Shown here: positions 42,252 through 52,499 of the stretch, piece after piece
How the letters are laid out: each line of letters opens with the position of its first letter
Position numbering within the stretch: position 1 is the first letter of the stretch
Assembly (NCBI RefSeq): GCF_026151205.1
Contig: NC_087076.1
Coordinates: 5,508,902-5,572,901, forward strand
Reading direction: 5' to 3'
Length of the DNA: 64,000 bases
DNA from: Bolinopsis microptera
Lineage: Eukaryota > Ctenophora > Tentaculata > Lobata > Bolinopsidae
The notes under the pieces: generated by a model
The model's input: only the letters and a program-made list of their open reading frames with translations
Databases searched by the model: none
Told to the model about the DNA's origin: nothing
Program-made: the position numbers and the translations under genes

Positions 42252-42329
42252 TATGTTTTGTACACTTTTGTATTGAATATATTATTCTATTAGTTATGAA
42301 GTTATTTATAACTTAATACAACTCCGCAG

Positions 42330-42397
42330 AAAAGTCCATTGAGCAAATTAGGGACCTCCTGCAATTCGTGATAGCCGGCCAACTATCAAGCCACTAA
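42330..42397 (+). CDS. Mini orphan exon EKSIEQIRDLLQFVIAGQ
   Basis: Acceptor ACTCCGCAG, phase 1, 22 codons, ending QLSSH then TAA at the edge of the 15-bp minisatellite. It may be the final exon of the DEIKRIN gene. Confidence 0.3.
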
Positions 42398-42585
42398 CAA
42401 CAGCATCTAGCCTAACATCTAGCTTACCAGCATCTAGCTTAACAGCATCTAGCTTAACAACAGCATCTAGCTTAACAGCATCTAGCTTAACAGCATCTAG
42501 CTTAACATCAGCATCTAGCTTAACAGCATCTAGCTTAACAGCATCTAGCCTAACAACAGCATCTAGCCTAACAGCATCATTTAGC
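42394..42585 (+). repeat. 15/18-bp minisatellite (AGCATCTAGCTTAAC)
   Basis: About twelve imperfect units, some with an extra AAC or ATC. Open in one frame as repeated TASSL, though a link to a gene is not shown. The relative at 50455 has only a remnant. Confidence 0.75.
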
Positions 42586-42797
42586 AGAAGTGCACATAGG
42601 CTGCAGAATGCAGATTAACATTGTTCGGCAAGAATATCCTCACATTCTATATCAGACAGCCACAGCCACTCAACTAGTTCTTAAATTATACTTAAACAAG
42701 CGTTGTGAGGACTATTATTATGTATTAAAATATACATACTAAATGCATTATCACTATCAGTGAGAGCTGTGTTTTGATTCAATATAAAATAAAAGAG

Positions 42798-43375
42798 TTC
42801 AATATAGAGGGTAGAATCGTTATTCTATTAGAATCGTTATTCTATTAAAATCGTTATTCAATTAGATTCCCCCATGAAAAGTAATCGTGAATACAGTAGG
42901 AAATTCAAACTAAGAATCATTCCCTGGTTCAGAATGTCACCTCAATAGCAAAGTGTGCTATGTAACGGGTAACTTAGAAGACCACTGTAGCTCATTATTT
43001 TAGCAATAGGTTGAATACTGACGGCATAGCTCCTCATGACAATGTTAAAGCACTACTTCAAAGCCCTAGTTACGACAACGTTATTTTCACAAAGTTATCT
43101 TGGTTGAACAGTCTGATGTATATGCTTTACTTTACACCATTGGTATCGCCTATTGTTGATGGCATTCATGCGCTGAAACACACCTATCAGAGAGCAGTCA
43201 TTTTACTAAATGACCAGTATGCTCTTAAAGATCACGTCGACATATGTAGACGTCTATTAAAAATCGCTTTTCTATTAGAATCGTTATTTTATTAGAATCG
43301 CTATTCTGTTAGAACCGTTATTCTATCAGAATCGTTATTTTATTAGAATCGTTATTCTATCAAAGAAATCAAAAT
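42798..43375 (+). repeat. 17-bp semi-palindromic repeats (TTATTCTATTAGAATCG)
   Basis: Units at 42812-42868 and 43262-43370 flank the damaged gene copy at 42874; the relative block at 50785-50858 lies in the same position before the intact copy. Each unit contains ATTCTATTAGAAT, an imperfect palindrome. Confidence 0.7.
42874..43293 (+). pseudogene. MKxNREYS small gene, damaged copy
   Basis: Homolog of 50862-51431. ATG and the start MKSNREYSRKFKL are kept. A 10-base loss near 42915 and an extra base near 43000 break the frame, which resumes at NTDGIAPHDNVKALLQSPSY. Confidence 0.55.
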
Positions 43376-43391
43376 ATATTACCATTTTCAG

Positions 43392-43556
43392 GCAGTAATC
43401 AGAAAATCTGTTGGAAATGTTGATCCAAACTCTTTTTTGCTCTTTACAGTAGAATTACTAAATAAGGGACCTCTGCAGATAAAGAGGATGAAGAAAACCG
43501 TAAACCGCACCATGCCATGTGATCCATACCACTCTAACCATGTCTACGTTGAATGA
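43392..43556 (+). CDS. Short exon AVIRKSVGNVDPNSFLLF
   Basis: Acceptor CATTTTCAG, phase 0, 54 codons: VIRKSVGNVDPNSFLLFTVE, LLNKGPLQIKRMKKTVNR, ending HSNHVYVE and stop. An inner acceptor-like CTTTACAG exists at 43447. A further small frame, MSTLNEHFSSDIEHISKKF (43541-43707), overlaps its end. Confidence 0.35.
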   Translation, partial: AVIRKSVGNVDPNSFLLFTVELLNKGPLQIKRMKKTVNRTMPCDPYHSNHVYVE

Positions 43557-43664
43557 ACATTTCTCTAGCGACATAGAACATATTTCTAAGAAGTTTAATC
43601 ATTACACTGCCGTAACCTCTCACATCTCCGGGAAAATGCAACACCACCACAAATTACACCACCT

Positions 43665-43870
43665 CAAAATAGAGTTCTTACCCGTATCCTGGACCCAAAG
43701 TATATAAAAATACATCACTTTTCTGAGAGGATTGAGGAGCATCCGGCTAATAGAACTCAAGGTGGACTTCCTACAGAGGAACAGCCTTTGGTAGCGTTAC
43801 GCTATTACGCTACTGGTAACTATATCATGAGCTTAACAACGCTGGACATTTTCATTTTTCTCAGTTTATA
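43665..43870 (+). pseudogene. PIF/Harbinger transposase N-terminal fragment
   Basis: The frame reads RVLTRILDPKYIKIHHFSER, then LPTEEQPLVALRYYATGNY. The EEQ-LVALRYYATG motif is the conserved LRFxATG block of HARBI1-like nucleases. Nothing of the DDE core follows before the stop at 43870. Confidence 0.5.
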
Positions 43871-43884
43871 AAATATGCATAAAA

Positions 43885-44439
43885 ATGTTCCTGTCTAGTC
43901 TAGGATGGGGAGACGTTCGATACGATCTTGGACCAGAAAATATAGCATCGACGAAGAAAGGCTTGGTTGATTATGGAAAGTTTCCTGTGTGCTTAGGGGT
44001 TGATCCGGGAGCACATCAACAACCAGTTCCTGCAGCTGGACCCACGCTACAACTCCCCATAACAACTGTTGCAGAAATCTGTTCGAGTTTGGGACTTTGT
44101 TCTACTGTAGCTGAAATATGCAATCTGCCATTCCCTGCATATTTTGAGGAGATTCAGCTTGGAAAAGTCAGGTGCAGCTGCTGTCTCAATGACGGGTGGA
44201 AGGTACCGCAGTCCACCTTTCACCCTAACCATCCGGGAAGAAAGTCGAGTTCCTGGAACAAGATGGTGTGGCACATGAGGGCACATCTTAACGATGCACT
44301 GGTGGATCATTATAGGAAAAACCCACCCGTTACCCTCATTAACGCTAGAGTTCTCTCTCATAGTATGAGCCTATCATCAGTCTCATCTCATCACATTCCA
44401 TCATACCCTTCCATCATACGCTTAAAAAAGTTGTTCTGA
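43885..44439 (+). CDS. Unknown 184-aa ORF with Cys/His cluster
   Basis: From ATG at 43885: a Pro-rich centre (PVPAAGPTLQLPITTV), an internal repeat (TVAEICSSLGLC / STVAEICNLPFP), then KVRCSCCLNDGWKVPQSTFH and SWNKMVWHMRAHL. The Cys-x-Cys-Cys ... His ... His-x3-His set could bind zinc. It starts 15 bp after the Harbinger fragment; a link is possible but the motifs do not match known Harbinger accessory proteins that I recall. Confidence 0.4.
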   Translation: MFLSSLGWGDVRYDLGPENIASTKKGLVDYGKFPVCLGVDPGAHQQPVPAAGPTLQLPITTVAEICSSLGLCSTVAEICNLPFPAYFEEIQLGKVRCSCCLNDGWKVPQSTFHPNHPGRKSSSWNKMVWHMRAHLNDALVDHYRKNPPVTLINARVLSHSMSLSSVSSHHIPSYPSIIRLKKLF

Positions 44440-44976
44440 AGGGACAGAGGGTATGCAGTTACTTTTTTTGTATTATTTCTATTTGCTCGTATCGGATCTA
44501 TTTTGTAAGGTATTCAAGCCTGGTCATTATAACTGTTTGGAGAATATAACGCCCTCAGCTGACCTGTTGTTAGAATAATATTTTTGGAATGTTTCTTTGT
44601 CCGTCCCCAACTCGAATAGCTTTTAATTATAGAAAGAGAGTCCTGAAAAAGAGGGGGGGGGGGGGGGGGGGGCTCTTACAGAAGTGAGAAGAGGCTATTG
44701 GAAAAATAGATTTCAATATTGCAAAACATAAGTTATTCTGTAACTTGGATTTGGTAGAGCCTAAAGATGAGAATCCCGTTCAAGATGAGTTGTCGGTGAG
44801 GCATGCACTTGCCTAGAGATACACTGTCAATTTTAATGGCCTTCGAGATATGACGGATCACAGCTTTATGAGTCGCGTCAAAAAGCAGGTGCAGCAACGA
44901 GGGCCAGAGACTGAGTCTACTGTACTTGTACCTGAAAGCGAATATTATTAGGAAGTTGTACTATTCCTCATGCAAC
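44440..44976. other. Spacer with poly-G
   Basis: Poly-G at about 44654-44672 is followed by CTCTTACAGAAGTGAGAAGAG. The same arrangement (G run then CTCATACAGAAGTGAGAAGAG) recurs at 45067-45100, so the G run belongs to a repeated sequence. Confidence 0.5.
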
Positions 44977-45093
44977 ATGAGTTATAGGTGTAATGGATGT
45001 GGCGCCCACGACATCCAGGACGAGGAAGGAGAGCTCTTACAGGAGACGATGTGTACAAGAGGGGCCGGGGGGGGGGGGCTCATACAGAAGTGA
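44977..45093 (+). CDS. CxxC mini-protein MSYRCNGC, poly-G-dependent frame
   Basis: MSYRCNGCGAHDIQDEEGEL then LQETMCTR, homologous in pattern to MSYRCYRCKETKDEEGQQL at 56642 (Cys-x2-Cys, DEEG, Cys). A run of 12 G follows the third Cys; as given the frame ends soon after, but one G less would open a basic tail (KSRGRERKK) like that of the 56642 protein. The G-run length decides the product. Confidence 0.45.
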   Translation: MSYRCNGCGAHDIQDEEGELLQETMCTRGAGGGGLIQK

Positions 45094-45643
45094 GAAGAGT
45101 AGAGGGAGGGAAAGGAAAAAGGTGATGAAGTTACAGGTGTAGACGGATATGTTAGAAAATATAGGAGAAGTGGAGCAACTTGTTTCAAAAGGAGGTTAGT
45201 GTTTGCTATTATTATCAAAACAAACTATTGTATGTAGAGCTTTGTTTATTAAAATTTACTTATGATATTTAATATAATATAATAACCTCACCAAATAGAA
45301 TAATATGTTGTTGGTATTCATTGCACAATAAATACCGATCAAATTTTTCTTGGTTAATAAACATTAAACTGACTATTACGTTATGGAAAATGCGCATTCT
45401 TAGGTTAATTTAATAATTATTTTAAGGCCTAATAGTAATAAAGTTTTCACAAATTGCGAGTTTTAAAATTTAAATTTCTTTATTTAATTGTCATTAATCA
45501 TTGCAGGCTTAAGTAATGAATTAATTAATACATAACAATAACCATAAATGATATTTTGTTTCAATCTGAAATGATAGTGTCCTACAAGGGATTCCACTAT
45601 GAAGTACGGAATTTTAAATGAGCAGATTTGCCGGCCGTATTAG
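45094..45643. other. AT-rich spacer with thrice-repeated block
   Basis: The block around 45283-45380 (CCTCACCAAATAGAATAATA...) recurs at 46125-46190 and 46500-46600. No gene seen. Confidence 0.5.
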
Positions 45644-45867
45644 GTTTCCAATTCCGGGGCAACATCTCCGAGTACCTTATAACCCAAGAATCTTGGGATC
45701 GGAGAAATTCACGGTTCATACAAGTAGAGGCTGTGAACGAGCAAACGTTTCAAGCCTTGAAATGTTTGCCTGCCAAGGAACTGAATGTAGGGACACCATG
45801 GGAAGTGAAAACAAAGTTCAAAAGAGCTGCAGTTGAGTTGGTGCAGGTCACTAACGAACAAGTTTGA
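45644..45867 (+). CDS. Orphan exon FQFRGNISEYLITQESWDRR
   Basis: Acceptor CGTATTAG, phase 1, 74 codons: ISEYLITQESWDRRNSRFIQ, VEAVNEQTFQALKCLPAKEL, NVGTPWEVKTKFKRAAVELV, QVTNEQV. The alternating strand pattern ending in WEVKTKFKRA..VQV suggests a small beta-barrel (OB-like), but this is only a pattern. A part of its 3' flank recurs at 46223-46305. Confidence 0.4.
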
Positions 45868-45974
45868 CCCTGAGTGTCAAACAGAGGTTGTTCAAACCCT
45901 TCTAATAGATAGAGAGCACGGTTTGTCAACAATTTTCTTCCTAACGTTACTATATTATACTAGATAACATTTAC

Positions 45975-46031
45975 AATGATGAACTACTACTTACTACTAC
46001 TTACTACTACTTACTACTACTTACTACTACT
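45975..46031 (+). repeat. 10-bp microsatellite ACTTACTACT
   Basis: Five to six tandem units, interrupted at the ends; no coding meaning seen. Confidence 0.8.
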
Positions 46032-46628
46032 TGCTCTAGTTAACTTGTTATCATTGAAAACAAGCTGTTGTAAGTAGAGATTTGTTTATTGAAATTTACT
46101 TAATATGATGTTTAATAATAATATAATAACCTCACCAAATAGAATAATATGTTGTTGGCAATCATCCCACAATAAATACCAATTAAATTTGCATTTAATA
46201 TTATCTCTTCTGTCAGTGTGTTGGTGCAAGTTAATTACTTGTGAATTCGACCCTGGTTGTCGAAGAGAGGTCGTTCAAACCCATCTCGTAGATAGAGAGC
46301 ACGGTACGTTTTATATGAATATATGCACGTTTAGTATTAGAGTATTAGCAAATAGCAATACAATACAAGTAAACATTAAATGTAATCACATCATTTTCTA
46401 TCGCATAATTATACCATTACCTTAATACTTCAATATTTTATTACTCTGCAGTGAACGAGTGCGGCTGCTAGGCAACCGTAAGGTAAATCATGCTACTAAT
46501 AACCTCACCAAATAGAATGATATGTTGTTGGTTTAATCGTTGCACAATCAATACACTGAATCTACTAGATTTTTCTTGGTCAATAAACAATAAACTGACT
46601 ATATGACAGTTATTTCTTCCGTCAATAA

Positions 46629-46727
46629 ATGAGTGCCAGTAAAAACACGGAAAGCACAGGTTACACGATAAAGTATTTAAAGAAGGGCGATGATATACAT
46701 ATATTCCTACAGAAATACGAACAGTGA
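46629..46727 (+). CDS. Small first exon MSASKNTESTGYTIKYL
   Basis: From ATG: NTESTGYTIKYLKKGDDIHI then FLQKYE. A strong donor (ACA then GTGAGT) sits at 46723, two bases before the in-frame stop, so splicing would bypass the stop. The next exon was not found. Length and charge are compatible with a gag-like or small-gene N-terminus. Confidence 0.35.
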   Translation: MSASKNTESTGYTIKYLKKGDDIHIFLQKYEQ

Positions 46728-47479
46728 GTCTTGTGAATCAAATCGAGGATAATGTCAGATTCAAGAAGGTAATGATTATCCGGCTGGTTGAGTGTAGAGT
46801 GTGTACACCTGTGTGTACCTGTGAGCACTGAGCAGGCACAGTTTACCTGAAGTTTCCTGAGACAATTATCAACAATTAAACCACAGGTACGAAGGACTAG
46901 TCTGATATAACACTATATTTTATTGAACTTGTGCATGGATTGAGTGATGTATATTTATTTTCCATCTGTTATATATCTTGATTACTTTGGGTGAAGTCTG
47001 TTGTCTTTTCCTTTTTGTCTTTTTATTTAATCTTTTCTTGTAGTTCTTTCACTTTCATCATTTTTCTTCTTATTGAGTAATCTAACTTTGCTTTTAATTT
47101 GTACATCAGCCATTCCACATTACCTCAGCTTCAGAACAACTTGATAAACGCTCATATCCAAAACAAGATAGAAATTCAGTTGCAGTGGTGCACCCCGCCG
47201 CCGAATTATTTCTCACGCCTCATTTAGGCAACAGATTCGATGGTTTTGACATTGTTTAGTTTTTCGGGCAGTTTCCTGAGTACTGTGTATTAATCATCCA
47301 TTTTTTAGCCCCATGTGTATTGTGTAATCAGAAGAGTCAAGAAAGCCAAAGTTTTCACGTTTTTATATGTGATTTTTACATTTTCAGAAACGACCAAGAA
47401 AAGTTGCACCAATCGAAGAAGATTTATAAACAATTGATTTCCTTTTTAAAATTATTTTTATTGTTTATATTTGTTTTAG
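46728..47479. other. T-rich spacer
   Basis: No convincing exon; the 46970-47100 part is a long pyrimidine-rich tract of intron type. Confidence 0.4.
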
Positions 47480-47846
47480 ACGTCAAACAGAGCACCACCT
47501 CCTTAAAGTCCTTCTTCGAAACGCCAGCCTACTTGGATTGGTGTAACTGTCATGTGGGGTGCAGATCAGGGCGGCAGACAGCACATATCTTCCCTCTTTC
47601 CATGTGGAACGTCCACGGGCGTCACTTCACGGGGACGACTCGGACCACCAACGCTCTCGAGTCATTCCATCACGCCTTTAACTCCCTGCTCAGCTGCAAA
47701 CATCCGACTATCTGAAGATCTGAGTACTCCTGAAGGCTCTTCATCGCCAACAAGCCCTAACCGACAACACCTTGGCCCACATCGACATAGCTTGGTTCGA
47801 GCCTGTAGCTACATTACAGTTCTTGGTTTGAGCAAGGAGCTTACTT
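47480..47846 (+). pseudogene. MULE-type transposase C-terminal fragment
   Basis: After TTGTTTTAG, phase 1: FPLSMWNVHGRHFTGTTRTT, NALESFHHAFNSLLSCKHPT. The MWNV ... RTTNALESFHHAFN ... HPTI block is the conserved end of MULE-like transposases in animals. A shift at 47713 and one stop are needed to continue into LLKALHRQQALTDNTLAHID, which is also MULE-like. The catalytic D and E region is missing. Confidence 0.6.
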
Positions 47847-48035
47847 GGCAATGGTAGATGTGTTCTCGGGTGTAGAAGTCGAAGGATGTTTCCCTCGACT
47901 ACCATGTTAAGTTTTTAATGAATAAACGTAAAAGATTACATCATAATTTTCAATTTTCATATTCAAGTATATTAAATAGAATTATATTGTTATGTAGTTA
48001 TGTATCATATACCGGTCCCCAAACATGCTGGAGAC

Positions 48036-48609
48036 TCTTATGCTCAAAGATTGGACTCCGCAAAGCTGGGAAAAGGGAAAGTCACCTCGTAAATGTTGCA
48101 GAAGGCGGAGCAAAAATGGAAAAGGTCCAGAAACAGTTGGAGGACTACTGCACGGCACATCCTGATGTCCACGTTGAGAAGCTTCTGATCAGCGTAGGCA
48201 CAAACGATTTAACTATATTAGGCGTGTGGGGGATATTGGTATTTTGAAGGGACCAGTAAAGTAACTTTTTGGTAAGATAGGCCTACTATTTCCCAACTGT
48301 AAGGTATATGTTCAATCTTTATTGCCATAACCTTTACACAATGATAACGATAAATTAACCAACAAGAGGGTAATGGATTTTTATAGGATTTTATTCAATG
48401 AGTGTGTTATTAGGAGGTTCTTTTTCATGGATGTGTTTTATCCCTTTACAAAGTTCAAGAGAGCTCTAAGTGAGCCTGTTAAGAGATTTGATCCCTTATT
48501 TGAGAACAAAGGCATTCACCCCAATCCTCAGAAAGGTATGGGTGTGTTGGCCAGATTTTATATTCGTGCCATCCTCAGTAGATATTTTAATCCTTATATA
48601 TATCAGTAG
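48036..48609 (+). pseudogene. Decayed SGNH/GDSL hydrolase-like domain
   Basis: First part: AEGGAKMEKVQKQLEDYC, KLLISVGTNDLT (block III-like GTND). Second part: LFPNCKVYVQSLLP, one stop, NDNDKLTNKRVMDFYRILFN, and NKGIHPNPQKGMGVLARFYI, whose His-Pro-Asn is the usual catalytic-His block. A shift near 48240 and a stop at about 48337 break it. SGNH domains occur in several LINE ORF1 proteins and unusual elements; which element this came from is unclear. Confidence 0.5.
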
Positions 48610-49600
48610 TTCTTTTGTGCTGTTTTCTGAACCTTGTTTAGCTAGTGATATGCAGATGTAGTCTGGCACGTATACTCACCTGTAAAACACCATGATCGAT
48701 TTAGTAACATACAGATTTAGAGTTGGAGTGTTTAGTGGAAATGCTTTTGCAAAATCCATCAAAAATCAGAACCGTAGACGTGGTACAGGTAGTATTTTTG
48801 ATTATTTAGACAGCTGCATTGATTCTCGCTTATTATTTTATATTTTTTATGTTATATTCATATGTCACTTTTCGCTCATCACTATCACATATCCAGCACT
48901 GCATCACGAACTAGATGGCCACATTTTTCACTTTACAATATTTATATGGTAAAAATATATATAATATAAAATATAAAAATATATATAATATGGTAAATTC
49001 ACTACATATTCATTATGCTCCCCCACCCCCCCCCCCCCCCCTCAGTTTGTCTATATTGAAACCTGAATGATCTAGACAGTGACCTGCATACGGTGAGAAT
49101 AAGCTGTGCTTGAAATTCTTTATGCATTAGCCATGATATGAGCTTAGTATATCATTCACATTATAGTAGACATTTAGGGAAATAAGTTATATTGAGCGTA
49201 TAAGTTTTCCAGCCTAAATGTTGCATTAAATATCACTTTTCATAGAGTTCATCCGTTGTCATCAAGATCTATTTCGATATAATAAACTGCAATTAATTTG
49301 ACAAATTTTGCAGTTTGCTGTCGGAAAAGGTGTTGGCTGCATGGGGGAGGCAATATTTGCCAGCTCGGATAGCCGAAGTACTAAAATCCGGGTATTATCG
49401 TGTGATATTTACTGAATACGGCAAACAAACATGGACCCATAAGCTGTAGTCAACTAAAAAGAGTTCCACAGCTTCTCAGCTGAACAGGTCAGAACAGGTC
49501 GGACAGTTCATCAACTGTGTTAGAAACCAGTTCAATGATACATACCTACATGTAATTCATATTTTATTGAAGTAAGTTATCCCTAGGCCTATCTTGCCCT

Positions 49601-49634
<34 letters not shown>

Positions 49635-49669
49635 TAGCATCGACCAGAGATATTGTCGAAGCGTCGCAG
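48610..49669. other. Spacer with two poly-C tracts
   Basis: A frame RFRVGVFSGNAFAKSIKNQN (about 48715) looks protein-like but cannot be tied to an exon. Poly-C at 49026-49041 and 49602-49631 (30 C). Otherwise AT-rich. Confidence 0.4.
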
Positions 49670-49788
49670 GTTTTAACCACAACGATGACCTCCGAGAATT
49701 GGAGTCCCTAAAAAGAGACCTTAATAAGGAATCAAGTAATCGAATTAGAGTATTAGTTAGACTACCGACCATACAACACATAGAATAG
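49670..49788 (+). CDS. Coiled-coil orphan exon NDDLRELESLKRDL
   Basis: Acceptor AGCGTCGCAG, phase 1: FNHNDDLRELESLKRDLNKE then RIRVLVRLPTIQHIE. The DDLRELE.LKR heptads parallel TDDLKELEELKKRL in the protein at 26804. Probably a diverged, shorter member. Confidence 0.35.
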
Positions 49789-50339
49789 TCATAGATAGTA
49801 GAACTTAGGGACATAAGTGCAGCTGCAGAGTGGTAGGTATAAGAGAAAGAACAAGAGAAATAACAGATGTCATCACAATTGTGTTACAAAATGTAACAAG
49901 AAGGACCCGGATTGTTAATCAGTTATGCCGAATCATAAGTTGAAGTATAATCTTAGTGGGTGCAGTGTCAATAATGTCTTAACAGATTGTTTTCAGATCG
50001 CCTTCTTCGAGGATCTTGTCGATCGGTGGGATAGTCCGAAGCCGAGAAGCTCCCAGGACACATAGATCGCTCAAGATAGAGCCTCTATCCTGAGAACATA
50101 CCAGCGATGATATGACTATGAAGTTGAGCTACTAAAGTAATAATTGTAATAATGCATATTTAATTTATTAAAATAGATTATTGTTCGTTGAATCGCTTAT
50201 TGGAACAGATTCACAGTAAAAAAGTTAACAAGGTGTTCACTGTTCACGGCAACTTCAAAAATAGAAAATAATGAACAGTACTAAAACTGCTAAAACGAGT
50301 ATACAACATATCCCTTTTCCGTCGCATTACATGTCGCAG

Positions 50340-50467
50340 ATGAGATAAAAAGGATCAATGGGAAAGGTGATAGGACGGTTATAGACGTCAACAAAAAGTA
50401 TCAAAACTCGTCCACTGATACGAGAAAGAAAGAGTGGACAAGAAAAAACACACGGTATCTAACTTAA
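50340..50467 (+). CDS. Orphan exon DEIKRINGKGDRT, copy 2
   Basis: Same acceptor and phase-1 entry as 42118. After RTVIDV an indel moves the frame, giving NKKYQNSSTDTRKKEWTRKN and a stop. Either copy could be the original. The upstream flank lacks the 16-bp palindrome present at 42059. Confidence 0.35.
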
Positions 50468-50861
50468 CAACATCAGCAGAAGTGCACATAGGCTGCAGAA
50501 TACCCTCACATTCTATACCAGACATTCTATACCAAAAAGACCTGAACGACAGCAGCAGAAGTCCACAGTGGCTGCACAGTGCAGATTAACATTGTTCGAA
50601 GAATAACCTCACATTCTATACCAGACAGCCACAGCCACTCTACTAGTTCTTAAATTATAATTAAACAAGCGTTGTGAGGACTACTATTATGTATTAAAAT
50701 ATATATATACTAAATGCATTATCACTATCAGTGAGAGCTGTGTTTTGATTCAATATACAATAAAAGGGTTCAATATAGAGGGTAGAATCGTTATTCTATT
50801 AGAATCGTTAATCTATTAGAATCGTTATTCTATTAGAATCATTATTTTATTAGAATCTCCC

Positions 50862-51431
50862 ATGAAAATAAATCGTGAATACAGTAAGAAATTCAAACTT
50901 AAGGCTGAAAAATCATTCCCTGGTTCAGAATTTCACCTCAATAGCAAAGGGTGCTATGTGACGGGTAACTTAGAAGACCACTGTATCTCATTATTTGGCA
51001 ATAGGTTGAATACTGACGGCATAGCTCCTCATGACAATGTTAAAGCACTAGTTCAAAGCCCTAATTATGACAACGTGATTTTCACAAAGTTATCTTGGTT
51101 GAACAGTCTGATGTATATGCTTTATTTTACACCATTGGTATCGCCTATAATTCTTCATGGCATTCATGCACTAAAACACACCTATCAGAGAGCAGTCATT
51201 TTACTAAATGACCAGTATGCTCTTAAAGATCACGTCGACATATGTAGACGTCTATTAAAAATCGCTATTCTATTAGAACCGTTATTTTATCGGTCTCCTT
51301 CTTCTCTCGGAAAAGAGTGGTTGCGGAGGCCTCGAAGGTGGATATGGTGGCGCTTCAGCAGGAACGGTTCTCAAACCGAAAAGACAGTATTAAATAGAAT
51401 GTATAATTTTATTAATCTATTAGTTGTTTAA
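50862..51431 (+). CDS. MKINREYSKKFKL small gene, intact copy, 189 aa
   Basis: From ATG: KKFKLKAEKSFPGSEFHLNS, GCYVTGNLEDHCISLFGNRL, GIAPHDNVKALVQSPNYDNV, LVSPIILHGIHALKHTYQRA, LNDQYALKDHVDICRRLLKI. Up to about residue 148 it matches the damaged copy at 42874; the last 40 residues (WLRRPRRWIWWRFSRN...) are not shared and may come from fused flanking DNA. Preceded by the 17-bp semi-palindromic repeats. Soluble, mixed fold; no family recognised. Confidence 0.5.
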   Translation: MKINREYSKKFKLKAEKSFPGSEFHLNSKGCYVTGNLEDHCISLFGNRLNTDGIAPHDNVKALVQSPNYDNVIFTKLSWLNSLMYMLYFTPLVSPIILHGIHALKHTYQRAVILLNDQYALKDHVDICRRLLKIAILLEPLFYRSPSSLGKEWLRRPRRWIWWRFSRNGSQTEKTVLNRMYNFINLLVV

Positions 51432-51534
51432 AGTATTGGTATTCAGGAATTAGATTGATTTTAATTAAGCCTAACAACAGAGGCTTAATTGTGTGCTGTG
51501 CTGCAGAGTGCAGCACAGTAAAGTGCAGTGCACA

Positions 51535-51699
51535 ATGCAGATCAACATTTTTCGAAGCACCAGGAACTATCGTTTCAATAGCAATTCTTTTAAGAGCTAT
51601 ATCAATAATACCGTTTGTTGTAAAGATGCTCTAACAAAAAGGGACGTCAGCAAGACTTGCAACCTTCAAAGATGGCAAAAAAGTCCAGGGAACTGTTAG
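51535..51699 (+). CDS. Weak short exon INIFRSTRNYRFNS
   Basis: Follows ACAATGCAG in phase 0 and runs 54 codons with a Cys-Cys and a TCNLQRWQKSPGNC end. The opposite strand is also open (51707-51970, adjacent), so coding is doubtful. Just upstream CTGTGCTGCA and its complement form a tight hairpin at about 51498-51520. Confidence 0.25.
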   Translation: MQINIFRSTRNYRFNSNSFKSYINNTVCCKDALTKRDVSKTCNLQRWQKSPGNC

Positions 51700-52293
51700 A
51701 TTCATCTCACGAAACCACGGTCCAGTGAAGTTTGCCTGCTGCCATCACAAACAAGATGCTAACATATGGTTGTGGTCTGGTCATAGCTATATCAGATGTA
51801 CCCTCTGAAATGTATAAACCCACTTCACGAGACACTCGAGTTAGTTTTGTTGAAAGTAACGTTTTGTTAATAAGGAGTGTAATATTGTCAGATATGAGCA
51901 GTGTTATAATATAGTTATCGGAAAGACAGTGAATGATTGGCTTTATTTCGGGGCAGTTAGCTTTGTCCATAATGACAAATGAACAACCATATTCATTAAC
52001 TTAATATATATTATTAAATATTGTATGCTTTGATGCTATGTACCTAGAATGGTATTCTCGACTTGAATGTCCTGCAGTATTGAAGCTGCCTTGAATTACT
52101 TTCATTCTTATTGTATTACTGTATGAACTATGCATTTAATTTCAATTCTTATTCTAATCATAATAATGGTGTCTGAATTGCGTAATCGGATAAAATTTAT
52201 CTATGAATCGAGTATTTAATATTATCGCGTATTTTGCTATTATCTGCACAATAGATTCTTTCTATTCTCGTAATTAAATTCTATCCCAACTAG
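51700..52293. other. Spacer, possible minus-strand frame
   Basis: An 87-codon minus frame (51707-51970: VSREVGLYISEGTSDIAMTR, PQPYVSILFVMAAGKLHW) is protein-like but isolated. The rest is AT-rich. Confidence 0.3.
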
Positions 52294-52499
52294 GTATGGC
52301 ATGGAAGTGTCCCAATCCCTGTGGGAATGTTATGACGAGTTTTGCTACGTTAAACTGCACCTCATGTGGACGAGTTAAGTCAGAAGGAGAATCGATGTTA
52401 GTTATGAAAGGGGACTGGTTATGTCGTCATTGTATGAAGAATAACTTCGCTAAACGAAAGACCTGCTTTAGTTGTGGAATCGGCAAGGTAGTTACATAA
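52294..52499 (+). CDS. Double RanBP2-type zinc finger mini-protein
   Basis: An acceptor (CCCAACTAG) lies two bases before ATG at 52296. 67 aa: a degenerate finger WKCPNPCGN ... NCTSCG (residues 3-25) and a canonical one, GDWLCRHCMKNNFAKRKTCF then SCG (residues 39-61; W-x-C-x2-C ... N-F-A-x-R-x2-C-x2-C). RanBP2 fingers bind single-stranded RNA or ubiquitin; the NFAKR form fits the RNA-binding class (ZRANB2/FUS type). An AAG-GTAGTT donor just before the stop could extend it into another exon. Confidence 0.65.

Noticed and set aside
42394-42585. TASSL repeat protein
   Set aside because: Open for one stretch only, with no start, splice link or conserved flank in frame; treated as a minisatellite.
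49594-49788. Protein starting with a long Pro run (MPYPPPPPP)
   Set aside because: The Pro run is translated poly-C; the supported coding part begins at the acceptor at 49669.
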